Of a stretch of DNA of 64,000 nucleotides, positions 1-8,894 are shown in pieces. Both the position numbers and the translations under genes were made by a program. Every line of letters begins with the position of its first letter. The stretch's first letter is position 1. The stretch is from Rickettsiella endosymbiont of Rhagonycha lignosa (GTDB taxonomy: Bacteria > Pseudomonadota > Gammaproteobacteria > Diplorickettsiales > Diplorickettsiaceae): assembly GCF_964031165.1 (NCBI RefSeq), contig NZ_OZ035011.1:347001-411000 (forward strand). Direction: 5' to 3'. Below the pieces are notes generated by a model. That model saw only the letters and a list, made by a program, of their open reading frames with translations, ran no database searches and had not been told where the DNA came from.

Positions 1-117
1 TAATACTTGCCATGCGCAATGCTCATAATGTCCTAAGCGGCCAGCGCCTTGATCAAACATGGCGGATTTAACTGCCTCTAGCTGGTCGGATGGGATATAA
101 ACTGAGATTTTAAACAT
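1..117 (-). CDS. NIF3-like (YqfO C-terminal-type) small protein, partial
   Basis: Reading leftwards from an ATG at 117, 39 codons stay open to the window edge. The product begins MFKISVYIPSDQLEAV and continues with a GAGRLGHYEHCAW stretch. This pattern (basic start, Y/F-x-P, then GAGR-x-G-x-Y-x-x-C-x-W) is typical of the roughly 100-residue stand-alone gammaproteobacterial proteins called NGG1p-interacting factor 3, related to the CutA-like insert of YqfO/NIF3. Their function is unknown. The gene is cut by the window, so most of it is not visible. It is divergent from the DUF1338 gene, and the two share the upstream region 118-185. Confidence 0.7.
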   Translation of the reverse strand, partial: MFKISVYIPSDQLEAVKSAMFDQGAGRLGHYEHCAWQVL

Positions 118-185
118 AGCTAAATAATTACCTGATAATTGTTTACATGAATATTATTATATATTATCCGGGATAAGGTTTGCGA

Positions 186-1148
186 GTGAGTATTGAAGAA
201 TTCCTATTAGATTTAAATAAGCCTATGTTAAGCCAAGTTAAAAACACCATTTTCAGCCAATTATGGCAAAATTATAGTATTCACTTGAATGAATTATCTA
301 CTATTCAAAGTCATATCAAGAAGCATTTTCAGGAAGAATTAATTCTAGATCATTTTGCGCTTATCGATTTACCGGGTCCTTATACTGGCATGGATACACT
401 GTCTCATTTATTTTCTTATCTCGGTTATAAAGTGCGCGGCCAAGATTATCTAGCTGAAAAACAAAATAATTTTAGATGGTTATCAGAAGAAATAAGTTCT
501 GAGACCTTAGCCATTGATGCATCACCGCAAATAGTGGTTGCAGATTTTCGCCGCGAAGCCTTAGCACCACAAATACTAACTATCGTTGATTACTATGCTG
601 GCTTTACCCAAGCTTTGGATACTGAACAATTAAAATTTCTGCATCATCGTACTTTACAACAGGATGAGATGGCCGCTTTTGAACTATCGAGCTACATTTT
701 GAATTACCTTCAGTCTAGAGACTGGCCATTACCTACTATACAAGAATATGAAATAGTAAAAAGTCACAATGAATTATTAGCTTGGGTGTTAGTCATGGGT
801 CGTCAAGTTAATCATTTTGCTTGGAGTATACATTTATCAAAATGTTTTAATCAGTTAAAAAAATTTAATCAATTTTTGAGTTCTACTTTAAATATTTCTT
901 TGAACAAAAAAGGGGGTTTGATAAAAGGCGGTATTAGTAAAGGTATAGAACAAAGTTCAACACAGCCCGCTATTAAATCCGTAAAGCTTGCAGATGGCGT
1001 GATAGATTTATCGGATCGATTTATCGAATTTGTATGGCGTTATCCAAAAAAAGCGGGAGAAACCAGACGTTGGCATGATTATTTTACTGGATTTGTTGCA
1101 GATAATGCCGATCGTGTGGTTGAATCGCTGTATACTCTTCGCACTTGA
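186..1148 (+). CDS. DUF1338 family protein (HglS/YdcJ-like, putative non-haem metal dioxygenase)
   Basis: About 320 residues. The family includes the 2-oxoadipate dioxygenase/decarboxylase HglS, a VOC-fold metal enzyme. Visible family features are DHFAL (His about 56), a V-V-A-D-F-R-R-E segment, V-N-H-F (His about 210) and F-I-E-F-V (Glu about 281), which fit the His/His/Glu metal triad. It is shorter than the 460-residue HglS type, so the substrate is open. I chose the GTG at 186 because AAGG at 175-178 lies 7 bases upstream; a TTG at 180 is the alternative. The last five or so codons, including the stop, lie inside a MITE-like repeat (1131-1253), so the natural C-terminus may have been altered by that insertion. 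Confidence 0.75.
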   Translation: MSIEEFLLDLNKPMLSQVKNTIFSQLWQNYSIHLNELSTIQSHIKKHFQEELILDHFALIDLPGPYTGMDTLSHLFSYLGYKVRGQDYLAEKQNNFRWLSEEISSETLAIDASPQIVVADFRREALAPQILTIVDYYAGFTQALDTEQLKFLHHRTLQQDEMAAFELSSYILNYLQSRDWPLPTIQEYEIVKSHNELLAWVLVMGRQVNHFAWSIHLSKCFNQLKKFNQFLSSTLNISLNKKGGLIKGGISKGIEQSSTQPAIKSVKLADGVIDLSDRFIEFVWRYPKKAGETRRWHDYFTGFVADNADRVVESLYTLRT

Positions 1149-1253
1149 ATTTTTGTCTATGTTGCCGCTCTTCGCAATCCTCATGTTTATTGCATGTACC
1201 ATGATGATTGCATGGACGCGGCACTTGTCAAAAATCCCATTGCTTTGAGTATA
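1131..1253. repeat. MITE-like foldback repeat, copy 1
   Basis: Left end TATACTCTTCGCACTTGA and the reverse complement of the right end TATACTCAAAGCAATGGG share TATACTC, then ATTTTTG and GCCGC, giving imperfect terminal inverted repeats of about 38 bp around a short core. Similar sequence occurs at about 20992-21112 and 25189-25313, with partial copies at 15569 and 29669. TA at both outer edges would suit a Tc1/IS630-type target duplication, which is inferred. This copy lies between the DUF1338 and Ham1-like genes and supplies the stop of the first. Confidence 0.75.
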
Positions 1254-1277
1254 TTTAAAATAACTTTGGAAAAGAAA

Positions 1278-1844
1278 TTGAACAAAAAAATTTATTATGT
1301 CACTAATAATGCCGGTAAATTCGAAGAAGTCAGAGATTTTTTTGATAAGGTCGCTCCTCCTTTCCATGTTGAGCAATATGCTATCGATGTTGATGAAATT
1401 CAGAGTTTAGATCAAAAAATAGTGGTGACAGATAAAGTTAAAAAAGCATTTAACGTGGTCAAACAACCTTTATTGCTTGATGACGGCGGTTTGTTTTTTG
1501 CTGCATATAACCAATTTCCTGGTACTTTATCGAAATTTGTTTTTCAAGGATTAGGCTTTAAAGGTTTATTCAAATTGGTAGAAGATGATAATCGTGCATC
1601 GTTTATTTTACAATTAGCCTACACCGATGGATTGCATACACAATTATTTGAAGGTATTTGTCATGGCACGATCGTCGTGCCAGAAGATTTATCTTCTCAT
1701 CCTAAGCTTCCCTTTACAGCTATCTTCAAGCCAGAAGATTCAGAAAAAACCTTGGCACAATTGCGTTATACAGATGATTTTTTTCGTTTTTCTTTTCGTC
1801 AACAAGCTTTGAAAAAATTTATTGATTGGTATCAAACTCAATAA
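1278..1844 (+). CDS. Ham1/RdgB-like non-canonical purine NTP pyrophosphatase
   Basis: About 188 residues. Ham1 family enzymes hydrolyse dITP, XTP and similar nucleotides to monophosphates and so clean the nucleotide pool. The start reads K-I-Y-Y-V-T-N-N-A-G-K-F-E-E, matching the T-x-N-x-x-K-x-x-E nucleotide-binding signature. LLDDGGLFF and a following P-G correspond to the metal-binding region. The open frame extends upstream to an ATG at 1194, but that part is repeat sequence. I prefer the TTG at 1278, with GGA(AAAG) at 1268-1274 about 7 bases away, which brings the length near the usual 190-200. The protein is divergent from E. coli RdgB, so the symbol is withheld. Confidence 0.7.
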   Translation: MNKKIYYVTNNAGKFEEVRDFFDKVAPPFHVEQYAIDVDEIQSLDQKIVVTDKVKKAFNVVKQPLLLDDGGLFFAAYNQFPGTLSKFVFQGLGFKGLFKLVEDDNRASFILQLAYTDGLHTQLFEGICHGTIVVPEDLSSHPKLPFTAIFKPEDSEKTLAQLRYTDDFFRFSFRQQALKKFIDWYQTQ

Positions 1845-1859
1845 ACCATTAAGGAAAAA

Positions 1860-3143
1860 ATGCTGACCAAGGATCAAAAGAAAATTTTTTTTTCAGCTTG
1901 TATTGGAACTATTTTAGAATGGTATGATTTTAGTCTTTATGCCTATTTAGCAGGTGTTTTTGCACAAATTTTTTTTCATGCCATACCCAGCATTGGTTTG
2001 TTGCTAAGTTATAGTGTTTTTGCAATGGGTTATTTTGCACGTCCTTTAGGCGCAGCCCTGTTTGGTTATCTAGGGGATACACAAGGTAGAAAAAAAGCCT
2101 TAAGTTTAAGCGTTTTATTAATGGCAATCGCTACATGCGGAATAGGTATGCTTCCCGATTACGCGGCGATTGGAATAAGCGCAGCATTTTTATTACTTTT
2201 TTTTCGATTTCTGCAAGGTATCGCAGTAGGGGGTGAAGCGTTTGGTTCTGCTTGCTTTATCGTAGAGTCGATATCCTCAAATAAAACCGGTTTTTATTCA
2301 TCATTAATTTGGGCGAGCTCAGTGATTGGCTTGTTATTCGGATCTTTTGTTGTTTTTATTTTATTCATATGTTTTCAAGGACCTTTACTTTATAGCTTTG
2401 CTTGGCGTTTGCCTTTTTTGTTAGCCGCTATTAGTGGCTTAATCGCGTATTATATAAGAACGCAAACCCCAGAGACGCAAGCTTTTCAGTATTTACGCCA
2501 TCAATGCTTAGTAGAAAAATTTCCATTAAAAACTATTTTTTTAATACATAAGTTTTTGATTGGCCAACTCATGGGACTTTATTTGTTATCAGCTTTAATA
2601 ACTTATTTAGTTTTTATTTTTATGCCTGTTTATTTCACGGATGTTTTAGGTCATTCAAGAATTCATGCGCATGCACTGAATACAATAATATTGATTTTAC
2701 TTATTTTTCTCGATATTTTTTTTGGTTGGCTTTCTGATAAGCTTGGACCGAAATCTATCATGTTGGCAGGAGCTATTGGATTGATGTGTTTCAGTTATCC
2801 GCTGTATGTGATGATTGCGCAAGGTTCTTTTTTTGCGGCTATTATTGCACAAATAATTTTTACATTTCTAGCAGCTAGTTTTCAAGGACCACTGTTAGCG
2901 CTTACACTCGATCGAATACCGGTCGCGGTTCGCTATACCTTAGGTTCGCTTAGTTATAATCTGGCGTATTCTATTTTTGGTGGTACAGCGCCGTTGGTAG
3001 CTATTTATTTAATAACAAAAACCACCAATGTTGCCATACCCGGTTTATATCTTGCTCTGAGCGCTGTTGTAGCCGTTATTATTTTAATTGTTACTAAAAA
3101 AATGACCATACCGAATTATTTGACTTTGCCCAAACAGGATTAA
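1860..3143 (+). CDS. MFS transporter, metabolite:H+ symporter (ProP-like) type
   Basis: 427 residues with about 12 hydrophobic segments. The N-terminus has the G-T-I-L-E-W-Y-D-F signature of the MHS branch (ProP, KgtP, citrate and shikimate carriers). The loop after TM2 reads G-Y-L-G-D-T-Q-G-R-K-K-A, the MFS GxLaDrxGRkk motif, and the mid-loop has Q-G-I-A-V-G-G-E. It should import a small organic solute with protons across the inner membrane; the substrate cannot be told. AAGGA at 1850-1854 precedes the ATG at good spacing. It follows the Ham1-like gene by 15 bases, so the two are probably co-transcribed. Its stop overlaps the end of convergent miaA by 4 bases. Confidence 0.85.
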   Translation: MLTKDQKKIFFSACIGTILEWYDFSLYAYLAGVFAQIFFHAIPSIGLLLSYSVFAMGYFARPLGAALFGYLGDTQGRKKALSLSVLLMAIATCGIGMLPDYAAIGISAAFLLLFFRFLQGIAVGGEAFGSACFIVESISSNKTGFYSSLIWASSVIGLLFGSFVVFILFICFQGPLLYSFAWRLPFLLAAISGLIAYYIRTQTPETQAFQYLRHQCLVEKFPLKTIFLIHKFLIGQLMGLYLLSALITYLVFIFMPVYFTDVLGHSRIHAHALNTIILILLIFLDIFFGWLSDKLGPKSIMLAGAIGLMCFSYPLYVMIAQGSFFAAIIAQIIFTFLAASFQGPLLALTLDRIPVAVRYTLGSLSYNLAYSIFGGTAPLVAIYLITKTTNVAIPGLYLALSAVVAVIILIVTKKMTIPNYLTLPKQD

Positions 3144-4081
3144 CTTGATTTTTTATTTAAATTGATTTTAATGAGTTCAATTATTTTTTTGACGTTTTCT
3201 TTATGATTACTGGCAAATGTATTTAATTCTTGCCAAGAACGTAACCAGGTTAATTGGCGTTTTGCGAGTTGTCGTGTTGCAATAAGGGTTAGATCTTGCA
3301 TCTCAGTATAGGAAATACTATTAAGTAAATAATTCCAAATTTGTCGGTAACCAACTGTGCGTATAGCGGGTAAATTAGCGTGTAGATCGTTACGTTTAAA
3401 TAGTTTCTCAACTTCTTCTATAAAACCTAAATCTAACATAGCTTGGAAGCGGGCAGTGATCGCTTCATGTAACAAAGTTCTATCATCAGGAATTAGTGCA
3501 ATATTAATAAAAAAATAGGGTGATGAGCGAGTAAGCGTGTGCTGTAATTCAGTTAATGTTTTTCCAGAGATCAGAGCAACTTCTAAAGCGCGTATGATTC
3601 GTTGTGGATCATTAGGGTGAATGCGTTGGGCAGCGATTGGATCAACTATTGATAAACGTTCATGAAGTTTCTTTAACCCAAAATCTTTTAGCTCTTTTTT
3701 TAGTTGTTCGCGAACAAGTTGATTAGCGGGTGGCAAAGTAGCAATGCCTTGTTGCAAGACATGAAAGTAAAGCATCGTTCCACCTACCAATAATGGAATA
3801 CGACCCTTATTAATAATTTCTTCAATTGCATTGATAGCATCTGTTCTGAATTCTGCTGCGGAATAAATTTCGCTAGGATCATGCGTATCTATTAATCGAT
3901 GAGGTGCTTGCTTTAAGATAAGTCTAGAAGGTTTGGCAGTGCCAATATCCATACCACGATAAATCAATGCTGAATCGATACTAACGATTTCAAACTCTAA
4001 ATAAGTAAGTAAATCGATGGCTAGATTAGTTTTTCCTGATGCCGTTGGACCCATCAGGCAGATAACAGGTTTAACGTCCAC
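3140..4081 (-). CDS. miaA: tRNA dimethylallyltransferase
   Basis: About 313 residues. MiaA transfers a dimethylallyl group to N6 of A37 in tRNAs reading codons that start with U. The P-loop GPTASGKT sits at the start, followed by S-I-D-S-A-L-I-Y-R-G-M-D-I-G-T-A-K-P, P-H-R-L-I-D and the L-V-G-G-T-M-L-Y motif, all in family order; the C-terminal Q-L-A-K-R-Q-L-T-W-L-R is also typical. The frame opens with a TTG at 4099, but the GTG at 4081 gives the usual short lead before the P-loop. It overlaps the end of mutL by about 11 bases, the common mutL-miaA arrangement. Confidence 0.95.
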   Translation of the reverse strand: MDVKPVICLMGPTASGKTNLAIDLLTYLEFEIVSIDSALIYRGMDIGTAKPSRLILKQAPHRLIDTHDPSEIYSAAEFRTDAINAIEEIINKGRIPLLVGGTMLYFHVLQQGIATLPPANQLVREQLKKELKDFGLKKLHERLSIVDPIAAQRIHPNDPQRIIRALEVALISGKTLTELQHTLTRSSPYFFINIALIPDDRTLLHEAITARFQAMLDLGFIEEVEKLFKRNDLHANLPAIRTVGYRQIWNYLLNSISYTEMQDLTLIATRQLAKRQLTWLRSWQELNTFASNHKENVKKIIELIKINLNKKSS

Positions 4082-5918
4082 GCAGAAAAAACCGGTCAAT
4101 ATCTGATAAAGACCATTGTTTCCAGGTTGGTCGACCGTGATTGCATTGATTACTACGCGAAGTCCTTTCCATATCGCGGAGTAATTGGTTCATTTCAATC
4201 AGTGTCATGTTGCGGTGAGCACGTACAGCACTATGACAAGCGATGCTAGAAAGTAATTCATTGATTTTTTCAGGTATACGTTGACTGTTAGCGTGTTGAA
4301 TTAAATCACTGAAAACGTCATGTACTAGTTGTTCTATATTGTCTTTCGCTAGTAGTTCTGGTACTTGGCGAATAATTAAGGCTTCGGGACCCAGACTCTC
4401 AAATTCAAAGCCGAATTGTGTAAATAGCTTAATATATTCTTCTAAAAGCAAGACCTCCTGTTGAGATAATGTTAAACAGATAGGAATTAATAATAGTTGA
4501 GTTTTTATGTCACTATTTTGTATGTCATGTTTTAAGCGCTCATAAAGGATGCGCTCATGGGCTGCATGAATATCAACTAGAATTAAACCTTGAGTATTTT
4601 CAGCCAAGATATAAATGCCATGCAATTGTGCTAAGGCAAAACCTAAAGGTGGATCACTGCATAAAATTTCTGTTGGTTTTGTGGTTTGAAAGGTTAATTT
4701 TTTTTCTGCTAAAACATCTTCCCGTTTTAACGAAACACAATGCGCATGATCGGTTTCAGTAGGATAGCTTGTAGGATCTTCTGCAACGTATAAAGGAAAG
4801 TTAGTTTGTTGAGGAGGTGTTCTCTTAGAAGAGATATCAGAGATTTTTTCATTTAATTCAGCTGATAATTCAATTGTGTTCGGTATTGATTTATTGGTTT
4901 GTGATTTAGGAGATGTATGGGCTAAAGCTTTTTGTAAGCTTTGTTTCACAAAGTCATAGACTAAGCGACTCTCGCGAAAGCGAACTTCATATTTCGCAGG
5001 ATGAGCATTCACGTCAACTGCATGGGGATCGAGTTCAATAAATAACGCAAAAGCGGGGTGACGACCATTATAAAGAACGTCTTGGTAAGCTTGCTTAACC
5101 GCATGATTGATTAATTTGTCTTTTACTATACGTCGATTAACATAAAAATACTGTAAATCGTTTTGGCTACGTGAAAAAGTGGGTAATGAAATCCAGCCCC
5201 ACAAACGCAAATCGATGCCTTGCATATCGATATAGATAGCGTTTTCTATAAAGGAGCGGCTACATAATGTTGCAATACGTTCCTGCTTTGCAGTTTCGTC
5301 GCAGGCAGGATGCAATTGATAAATGCCTCGTTTATTATGCTGCAAGCTAAAACCTACAGAAAAATGACTGAGACTTAAGCGTTTTATCAAAGTTTCTATA
5401 TGTGCAAATTCGGTTTGTTCCGACTTCAAAAATTTGCGTCTAGCCGGGGTGTTGAAGAAAAGGTCTTGAATTTCTACGGTCGTTCCTCGCGCATGCGCAA
5501 TAGGAATAGGAATTAACGGATGTTCTTGGTGATAATCACAGGTGATTTTCCAGCCATGTTGCGTGATCTCTGTCGAGGAGCTTAAATTGAGCCTAGCGAT
5601 AGAGCTGATGCTGGCTAAGGCTTCGCCGCGGAATCCTAATGTAATAATTTGTTCTAAGTCATTTAGTGTATGAATTTTGCTGGTTGCATGTCGATCTAAA
5701 GCCAAAATTAAATCATCTTTATGGATGCCATGGCCATTGTCGCGGACACGGATGCGCTGAATACCCCCTTTGTCAATATCGATATCAATTTGCTGACTAC
5801 CCGCATCCAAACTGTTTTCGACCACTTCTTTTACGATAGACGCAGGTCGTTCAATCACTTCACCTGCAGCAATCTGATTGGCCAAATGTGAGGTTAAACG
5901 TTGGATACGACCTGACAT
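4071..5918 (-). CDS. mutL: DNA mismatch repair protein MutL
   Basis: 615 residues, normal for MutL. This GHKL ATPase links MutS mismatch recognition to downstream nicking. The N-terminal ATPase motifs are clear: N-S-L-D-A-G, D-N-G-H-G-I, and T-L-G-F-R-G-E-A-L-A-S-I. The transducer domain follows (F-F-N-T-P-A-R-R-K-F-L), then a low-complexity linker near residues 340-400, then the C-terminal dimerisation domain with H-A-A-H-E-R and A-C-H-S-A-V-R-A. The DQHAxxER endonuclease motif is not present, as expected in bacteria with MutH or other gammaproteobacterial systems. It is upstream of and overlapping miaA, probably one transcript. Confidence 0.96.
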   Translation of the reverse strand: MSGRIQRLTSHLANQIAAGEVIERPASIVKEVVENSLDAGSQQIDIDIDKGGIQRIRVRDNGHGIHKDDLILALDRHATSKIHTLNDLEQIITLGFRGEALASISSIARLNLSSSTEITQHGWKITCDYHQEHPLIPIPIAHARGTTVEIQDLFFNTPARRKFLKSEQTEFAHIETLIKRLSLSHFSVGFSLQHNKRGIYQLHPACDETAKQERIATLCSRSFIENAIYIDMQGIDLRLWGWISLPTFSRSQNDLQYFYVNRRIVKDKLINHAVKQAYQDVLYNGRHPAFALFIELDPHAVDVNAHPAKYEVRFRESRLVYDFVKQSLQKALAHTSPKSQTNKSIPNTIELSAELNEKISDISSKRTPPQQTNFPLYVAEDPTSYPTETDHAHCVSLKREDVLAEKKLTFQTTKPTEILCSDPPLGFALAQLHGIYILAENTQGLILVDIHAAHERILYERLKHDIQNSDIKTQLLLIPICLTLSQQEVLLLEEYIKLFTQFGFEFESLGPEALIIRQVPELLAKDNIEQLVHDVFSDLIQHANSQRIPEKINELLSSIACHSAVRAHRNMTLIEMNQLLRDMERTSRSNQCNHGRPTWKQWSLSDIDRFFLRGR

Positions 5919-5965
5919 AATTATTTACTATTGAGAAAGACAATGATTCTAACAAATTTTCACCA

Positions 5966-7153
5966 CTAGCTGAATATTCGATTTTTTTTATTGTGGGGTT
6001 CTTTTTCTGGAATTAAGGTTTTTTTAACATTTTCCTCTACGTTTAAGAGAGAATGGTTAAGCAAAGCAGTAATAAATTGTTGATATTCTTCGTCATTTGC
6101 TGCACAAAAATGTTTTTCCAATCCATGTCGAAGATTCAATAGTGTTTGCGCACAAGGTCGTTCTTCTACCGGTGTTAACATGGCGAAACAAAAATAATTT
6201 AAAATTTCCCGTGGCGTTAAAGGAGTTAACTCTTTATCTATAATTTCCTGAAGAATTTTTAAACTTTCCCGAGCGTTTTTGGCCATTGATGATGAGGAAT
6301 AATTCTCCCCCCATTTTTTTAAATCGATAAAACAATCGATGTTATCCTTAAGATCACAATAATTATTTTTATCTAATTCTTCTTGAAAAAAATTTAATTT
6401 GACTTTTTTTTGATTCAAGGTGAAATCATTAAAGAAAGTAGGGAATTTATTATTTAATAGTCTATAAAGTGTAGCTCCCAATGACCAAATATCCGATTTA
6501 TCTACGTTTAAAATTGGTATTTTGGTAAAATCCATATTAGCAAACAATTCAGGGGCCACATAGCGCAGACTACCAAACTGATGCGCAGGCTCGCCTGCAG
6601 AATAGGCACAATCAAAATCGGCCAAAACTAGATTACCTAATTCGTTTATCAGAATATTGCTTGATTTAATATCACCATGAATGATTCCTTTAAATGCCTG
6701 ATTTTCAAGAATAAATGTTTCTGTATGCAGGTGACATAACGCTTCTAGTAGCAAAAATAGTTGTTTCATTAACCATATACTTGCTATGCTTTTTTTTTCA
6801 AATTGTTCAAATAAAAAATAATGATGAAAATCTAAATTTCTGCCTGACATGAATGGCAGGATTAATGAAGATTCGTTACTAGCATTAGAAATTGGTCGTA
6901 TAATAGCTTTTTTTTTAGACTGCTTATTAGAAGCAATAAGCTTATAAATTTTTATTTCAGACAGAATTGTTTTTTTTCCTTTTTTTTGAACAAAAGAAAT
7001 ATCCGTAAGATCATCGGGCAGGCATAACTTTCCCTGTTTAATATTTACAATGTTTTGTTCAGGTACAAATGATGTTGTATCAAGATTACAGTCCATAGTT
7101 TTCTGATCAACTGGAAGAAGTGTTAATGATAGTTTATGTTTATTGCGGTACAT
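5966..7153 (-). CDS. Eukaryotic-like Ser/Thr protein kinase with DFD in place of DFG
   Basis: 395 residues. The catalytic loop HGDIKSSN is at residues 159-166, the magnesium loop reads D-F-D at 179-181 instead of DFG, and the APE-like element is at 200-202, followed by the D-I-W-S-L-G-A-T-L-Y of subdomain IX. The N-lobe is diverged: I see no clear glycine-rich loop or VAIK motif, and the first 90 residues are Lys-rich. No signal peptide or membrane segment is visible. Kinases of this kind in Legionellales are often type IV secreted effectors; that is inference. The related kinase at 17602-19206 keeps DFG. It is flanked by housekeeping genes and separated from them by AT-rich spacers. Confidence 0.8.
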   Translation of the reverse strand: MYRNKHKLSLTLLPVDQKTMDCNLDTTSFVPEQNIVNIKQGKLCLPDDLTDISFVQKKGKKTILSEIKIYKLIASNKQSKKKAIIRPISNASNESSLILPFMSGRNLDFHHYFLFEQFEKKSIASIWLMKQLFLLLEALCHLHTETFILENQAFKGIIHGDIKSSNILINELGNLVLADFDCAYSAGEPAHQFGSLRYVAPELFANMDFTKIPILNVDKSDIWSLGATLYRLLNNKFPTFFNDFTLNQKKVKLNFFQEELDKNNYCDLKDNIDCFIDLKKWGENYSSSSMAKNARESLKILQEIIDKELTPLTPREILNYFCFAMLTPVEERPCAQTLLNLRHGLEKHFCAANDEEYQQFITALLNHSLLNVEENVKKTLIPEKEPHNKKNRIFS

Positions 7154-7233
7154 CGTTTTACAACCCTTTTTTTATTATATAAAGATTAGTACATGTTTAT
7201 TATTTTAAAACTTAATCTTAATTAACTTCAAAA

Positions 7234-8319
7234 TTAAGATTTAATTTCCAATATAGGTGTTTTGTTGAAAATAAAAAAACGCTGTATGGTAAATGAAAGG
7301 ATAAATAAGGCAATTTCAGCAATAATTTTGCTGCTGTAAACATTCATTCCAAAACTGTGAATAAATTTAATGAGACTGTAAGCCATGAGACCTAAAAAAC
7401 TGGCTAAAGCAGTATACTTCAATGCAGCAGGCAGCCAGCGATTTTTACTTTTAAAGGCGAGGTGCTGATTTAATTTAAAATTGAAAGTGGCCGATAAAAT
7501 ACGCCCTAATAATACAGCGAGAAATATATTTTTTTTAAGCCAATAAGTTAAGAAAAATAAGGCAAAATCAATCGCAGCTGAAATTAAGGAAATAGCGGCA
7601 AAGCGGATAAAAACAAAATAAATTTTGATGGAGTCGATTAAAGGATTAAAATGTGAGGAACGATTATCATCTAAATAGACTGTTTTTATAGGAATTTCTT
7701 GAATATTGACTTGATGTTCCTCAGCAATCAATAACATCTCTAGCTCAAATTCATAGCCTCGCGCATTCGAATTTAACAAAGGTAATAGTAAGGTGCGTGG
7801 AATGACACGTAAACCAGTTTGTGTATCTTCTAATATAGTTTTACTAAATAGACGCAAAATATATTTTGTTAGTTTATTGCCGAATCGACTACGCCATGGA
7901 ATGGGCGTATTATTAAATGTACGTTTCCCTAAAAAGAGATGCGAGGGTTTTTGCATAAAAACTGCTGAGAGGTGTAAGATATCTTGGGGAAGATGTTGAC
8001 CGTCAGCATCCGCAGTGACAATACCTAATTCTTTAGGGTGGCTAGTGGCTAGCCAATGTTGAAATCCCGTTTTGAGCGCCTGACCCTTACCTTTATTTTT
8101 TGTATGACGGAGAAGCTCAATATCAAAAGCTTGAATTTTTGAAAAAATATTTTGTTTATTAAGGTCAGAGCCATCATCTACAACAATAATCCGTTGTTTA
8201 GATTGGCTTTCACGTAAAGATTTTATTAACGCTACCAGATTATCGTTAGGCTGGTAAGCAGGAATAAGAATAGTTGGATGCAAATCCTTTAGCATAGCTT
8301 GAGTATAAGTAAAAGACAT
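7234..8319 (-). CDS. Bifunctional GT2 glycosyltransferase / GtrA-like membrane protein
   Basis: 361 residues. Residues about 13-220 form a GT-A family 2 domain: T-I-L-I-P-A-Y-Q-P, V-V-D-D-G-S-D near 46-52, and D-A-D-G-Q-H at 104-109 (DxD metal site), then D-T-Q-T-G-L-R, the DPM1/ArnC-like signature. Residues about 235-355 hold four hydrophobic segments like GtrA flippase proteins. The fusion suggests transfer of a sugar to a polyprenyl phosphate and its movement across the inner membrane for glycan decoration. Donor and acceptor are unknown. The ATG at 8319 is used; it stands alone between the kinase and tsaE. Confidence 0.85.
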   Translation of the reverse strand: MSFTYTQAMLKDLHPTILIPAYQPNDNLVALIKSLRESQSKQRIIVVDDGSDLNKQNIFSKIQAFDIELLRHTKNKGKGQALKTGFQHWLATSHPKELGIVTADADGQHLPQDILHLSAVFMQKPSHLFLGKRTFNNTPIPWRSRFGNKLTKYILRLFSKTILEDTQTGLRVIPRTLLLPLLNSNARGYEFELEMLLIAEEHQVNIQEIPIKTVYLDDNRSSHFNPLIDSIKIYFVFIRFAAISLISAAIDFALFFLTYWLKKNIFLAVLLGRILSATFNFKLNQHLAFKSKNRWLPAALKYTALASFLGLMAYSLIKFIHSFGMNVYSSKIIAEIALFILSFTIQRFFIFNKTPILEIKS

Positions 8320-8396
8320 CGAGGAGACTAGTCCTTAATAAGATTCACTTTAAAGAACGGTTACAAAGATTGGATATAAAGTCAATGACTCCTTTG

Positions 8397-8876
8397 TTAA
8401 AAAAGCTTATTTAAAGATGGATTAAATAAGGCTAAGGTTTGTGTGCCTTGAGAAGTTTTGGCATGAAATATGATTTCTCGGCTCATCTCTTTTAACTTGA
8501 TATGACAAACAATATCAGGCTCAGGTAGCAAGTTTAAAGCACGTTCAGGCCATTCTATTAGCCATATAACAGGGTGATCAAATTCATCACAAAGGCCCAT
8601 TTCAAATATTTCGTAGGGGGATTGTAAACGATATAGGTCAAGATGATAAATAGAATAAGGGGCTATCTTATAGGTTTCAATTAAGGTGTAAGTGGGACTT
8701 TTTACTAAGCCTGAATAGCCTAATTTTTTTACTAGCGCACGAACAAAGAATGTTTTTCCTGCGCCTAACTCACCCTTCAAAAATATGATCAATCGTTTGT
8801 TCTTAGGGCAGCACTCAGCTAATTTTTTGGCTAATTGCTCCATTTCTTTTTCAGTTTTTAGTAAAATGACTGACAT
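8397..8876 (-). CDS. tsaE: tRNA t6A biosynthesis ATPase TsaE
   Basis: 159 residues. TsaE is the small ATPase of the TsaBDE complex that makes threonylcarbamoyladenosine at A37 of ANN-decoding tRNAs. The P-loop GELGAGKT is at 35-42, followed by S-P-T-Y-T-L-I-E-T-Y, Y-H-L-D-L-Y-R-L and V-I-W-L-I-E-W-P-E, all diagnostic in order and spacing. It starts 18 bases downstream of the ettA stop on the same strand, so co-transcription is likely. Confidence 0.95.
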   Translation of the reverse strand: MSVILLKTEKEMEQLAKKLAECCPKNKRLIIFLKGELGAGKTFFVRALVKKLGYSGLVKSPTYTLIETYKIAPYSIYHLDLYRLQSPYEIFEMGLCDEFDHPVIWLIEWPERALNLLPEPDIVCHIKLKEMSREIIFHAKTSQGTQTLALFNPSLNKLF

Positions 8877-8894
8877 ACAAGCGTAAAATCTAGT

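Noticed and set aside
1008-1376. 122-residue minus-strand reading frame across the repeat
   Set aside because: It is antisense to the DUF1338 and Ham1-like genes, and its middle is repeat sequence; no family resemblance.
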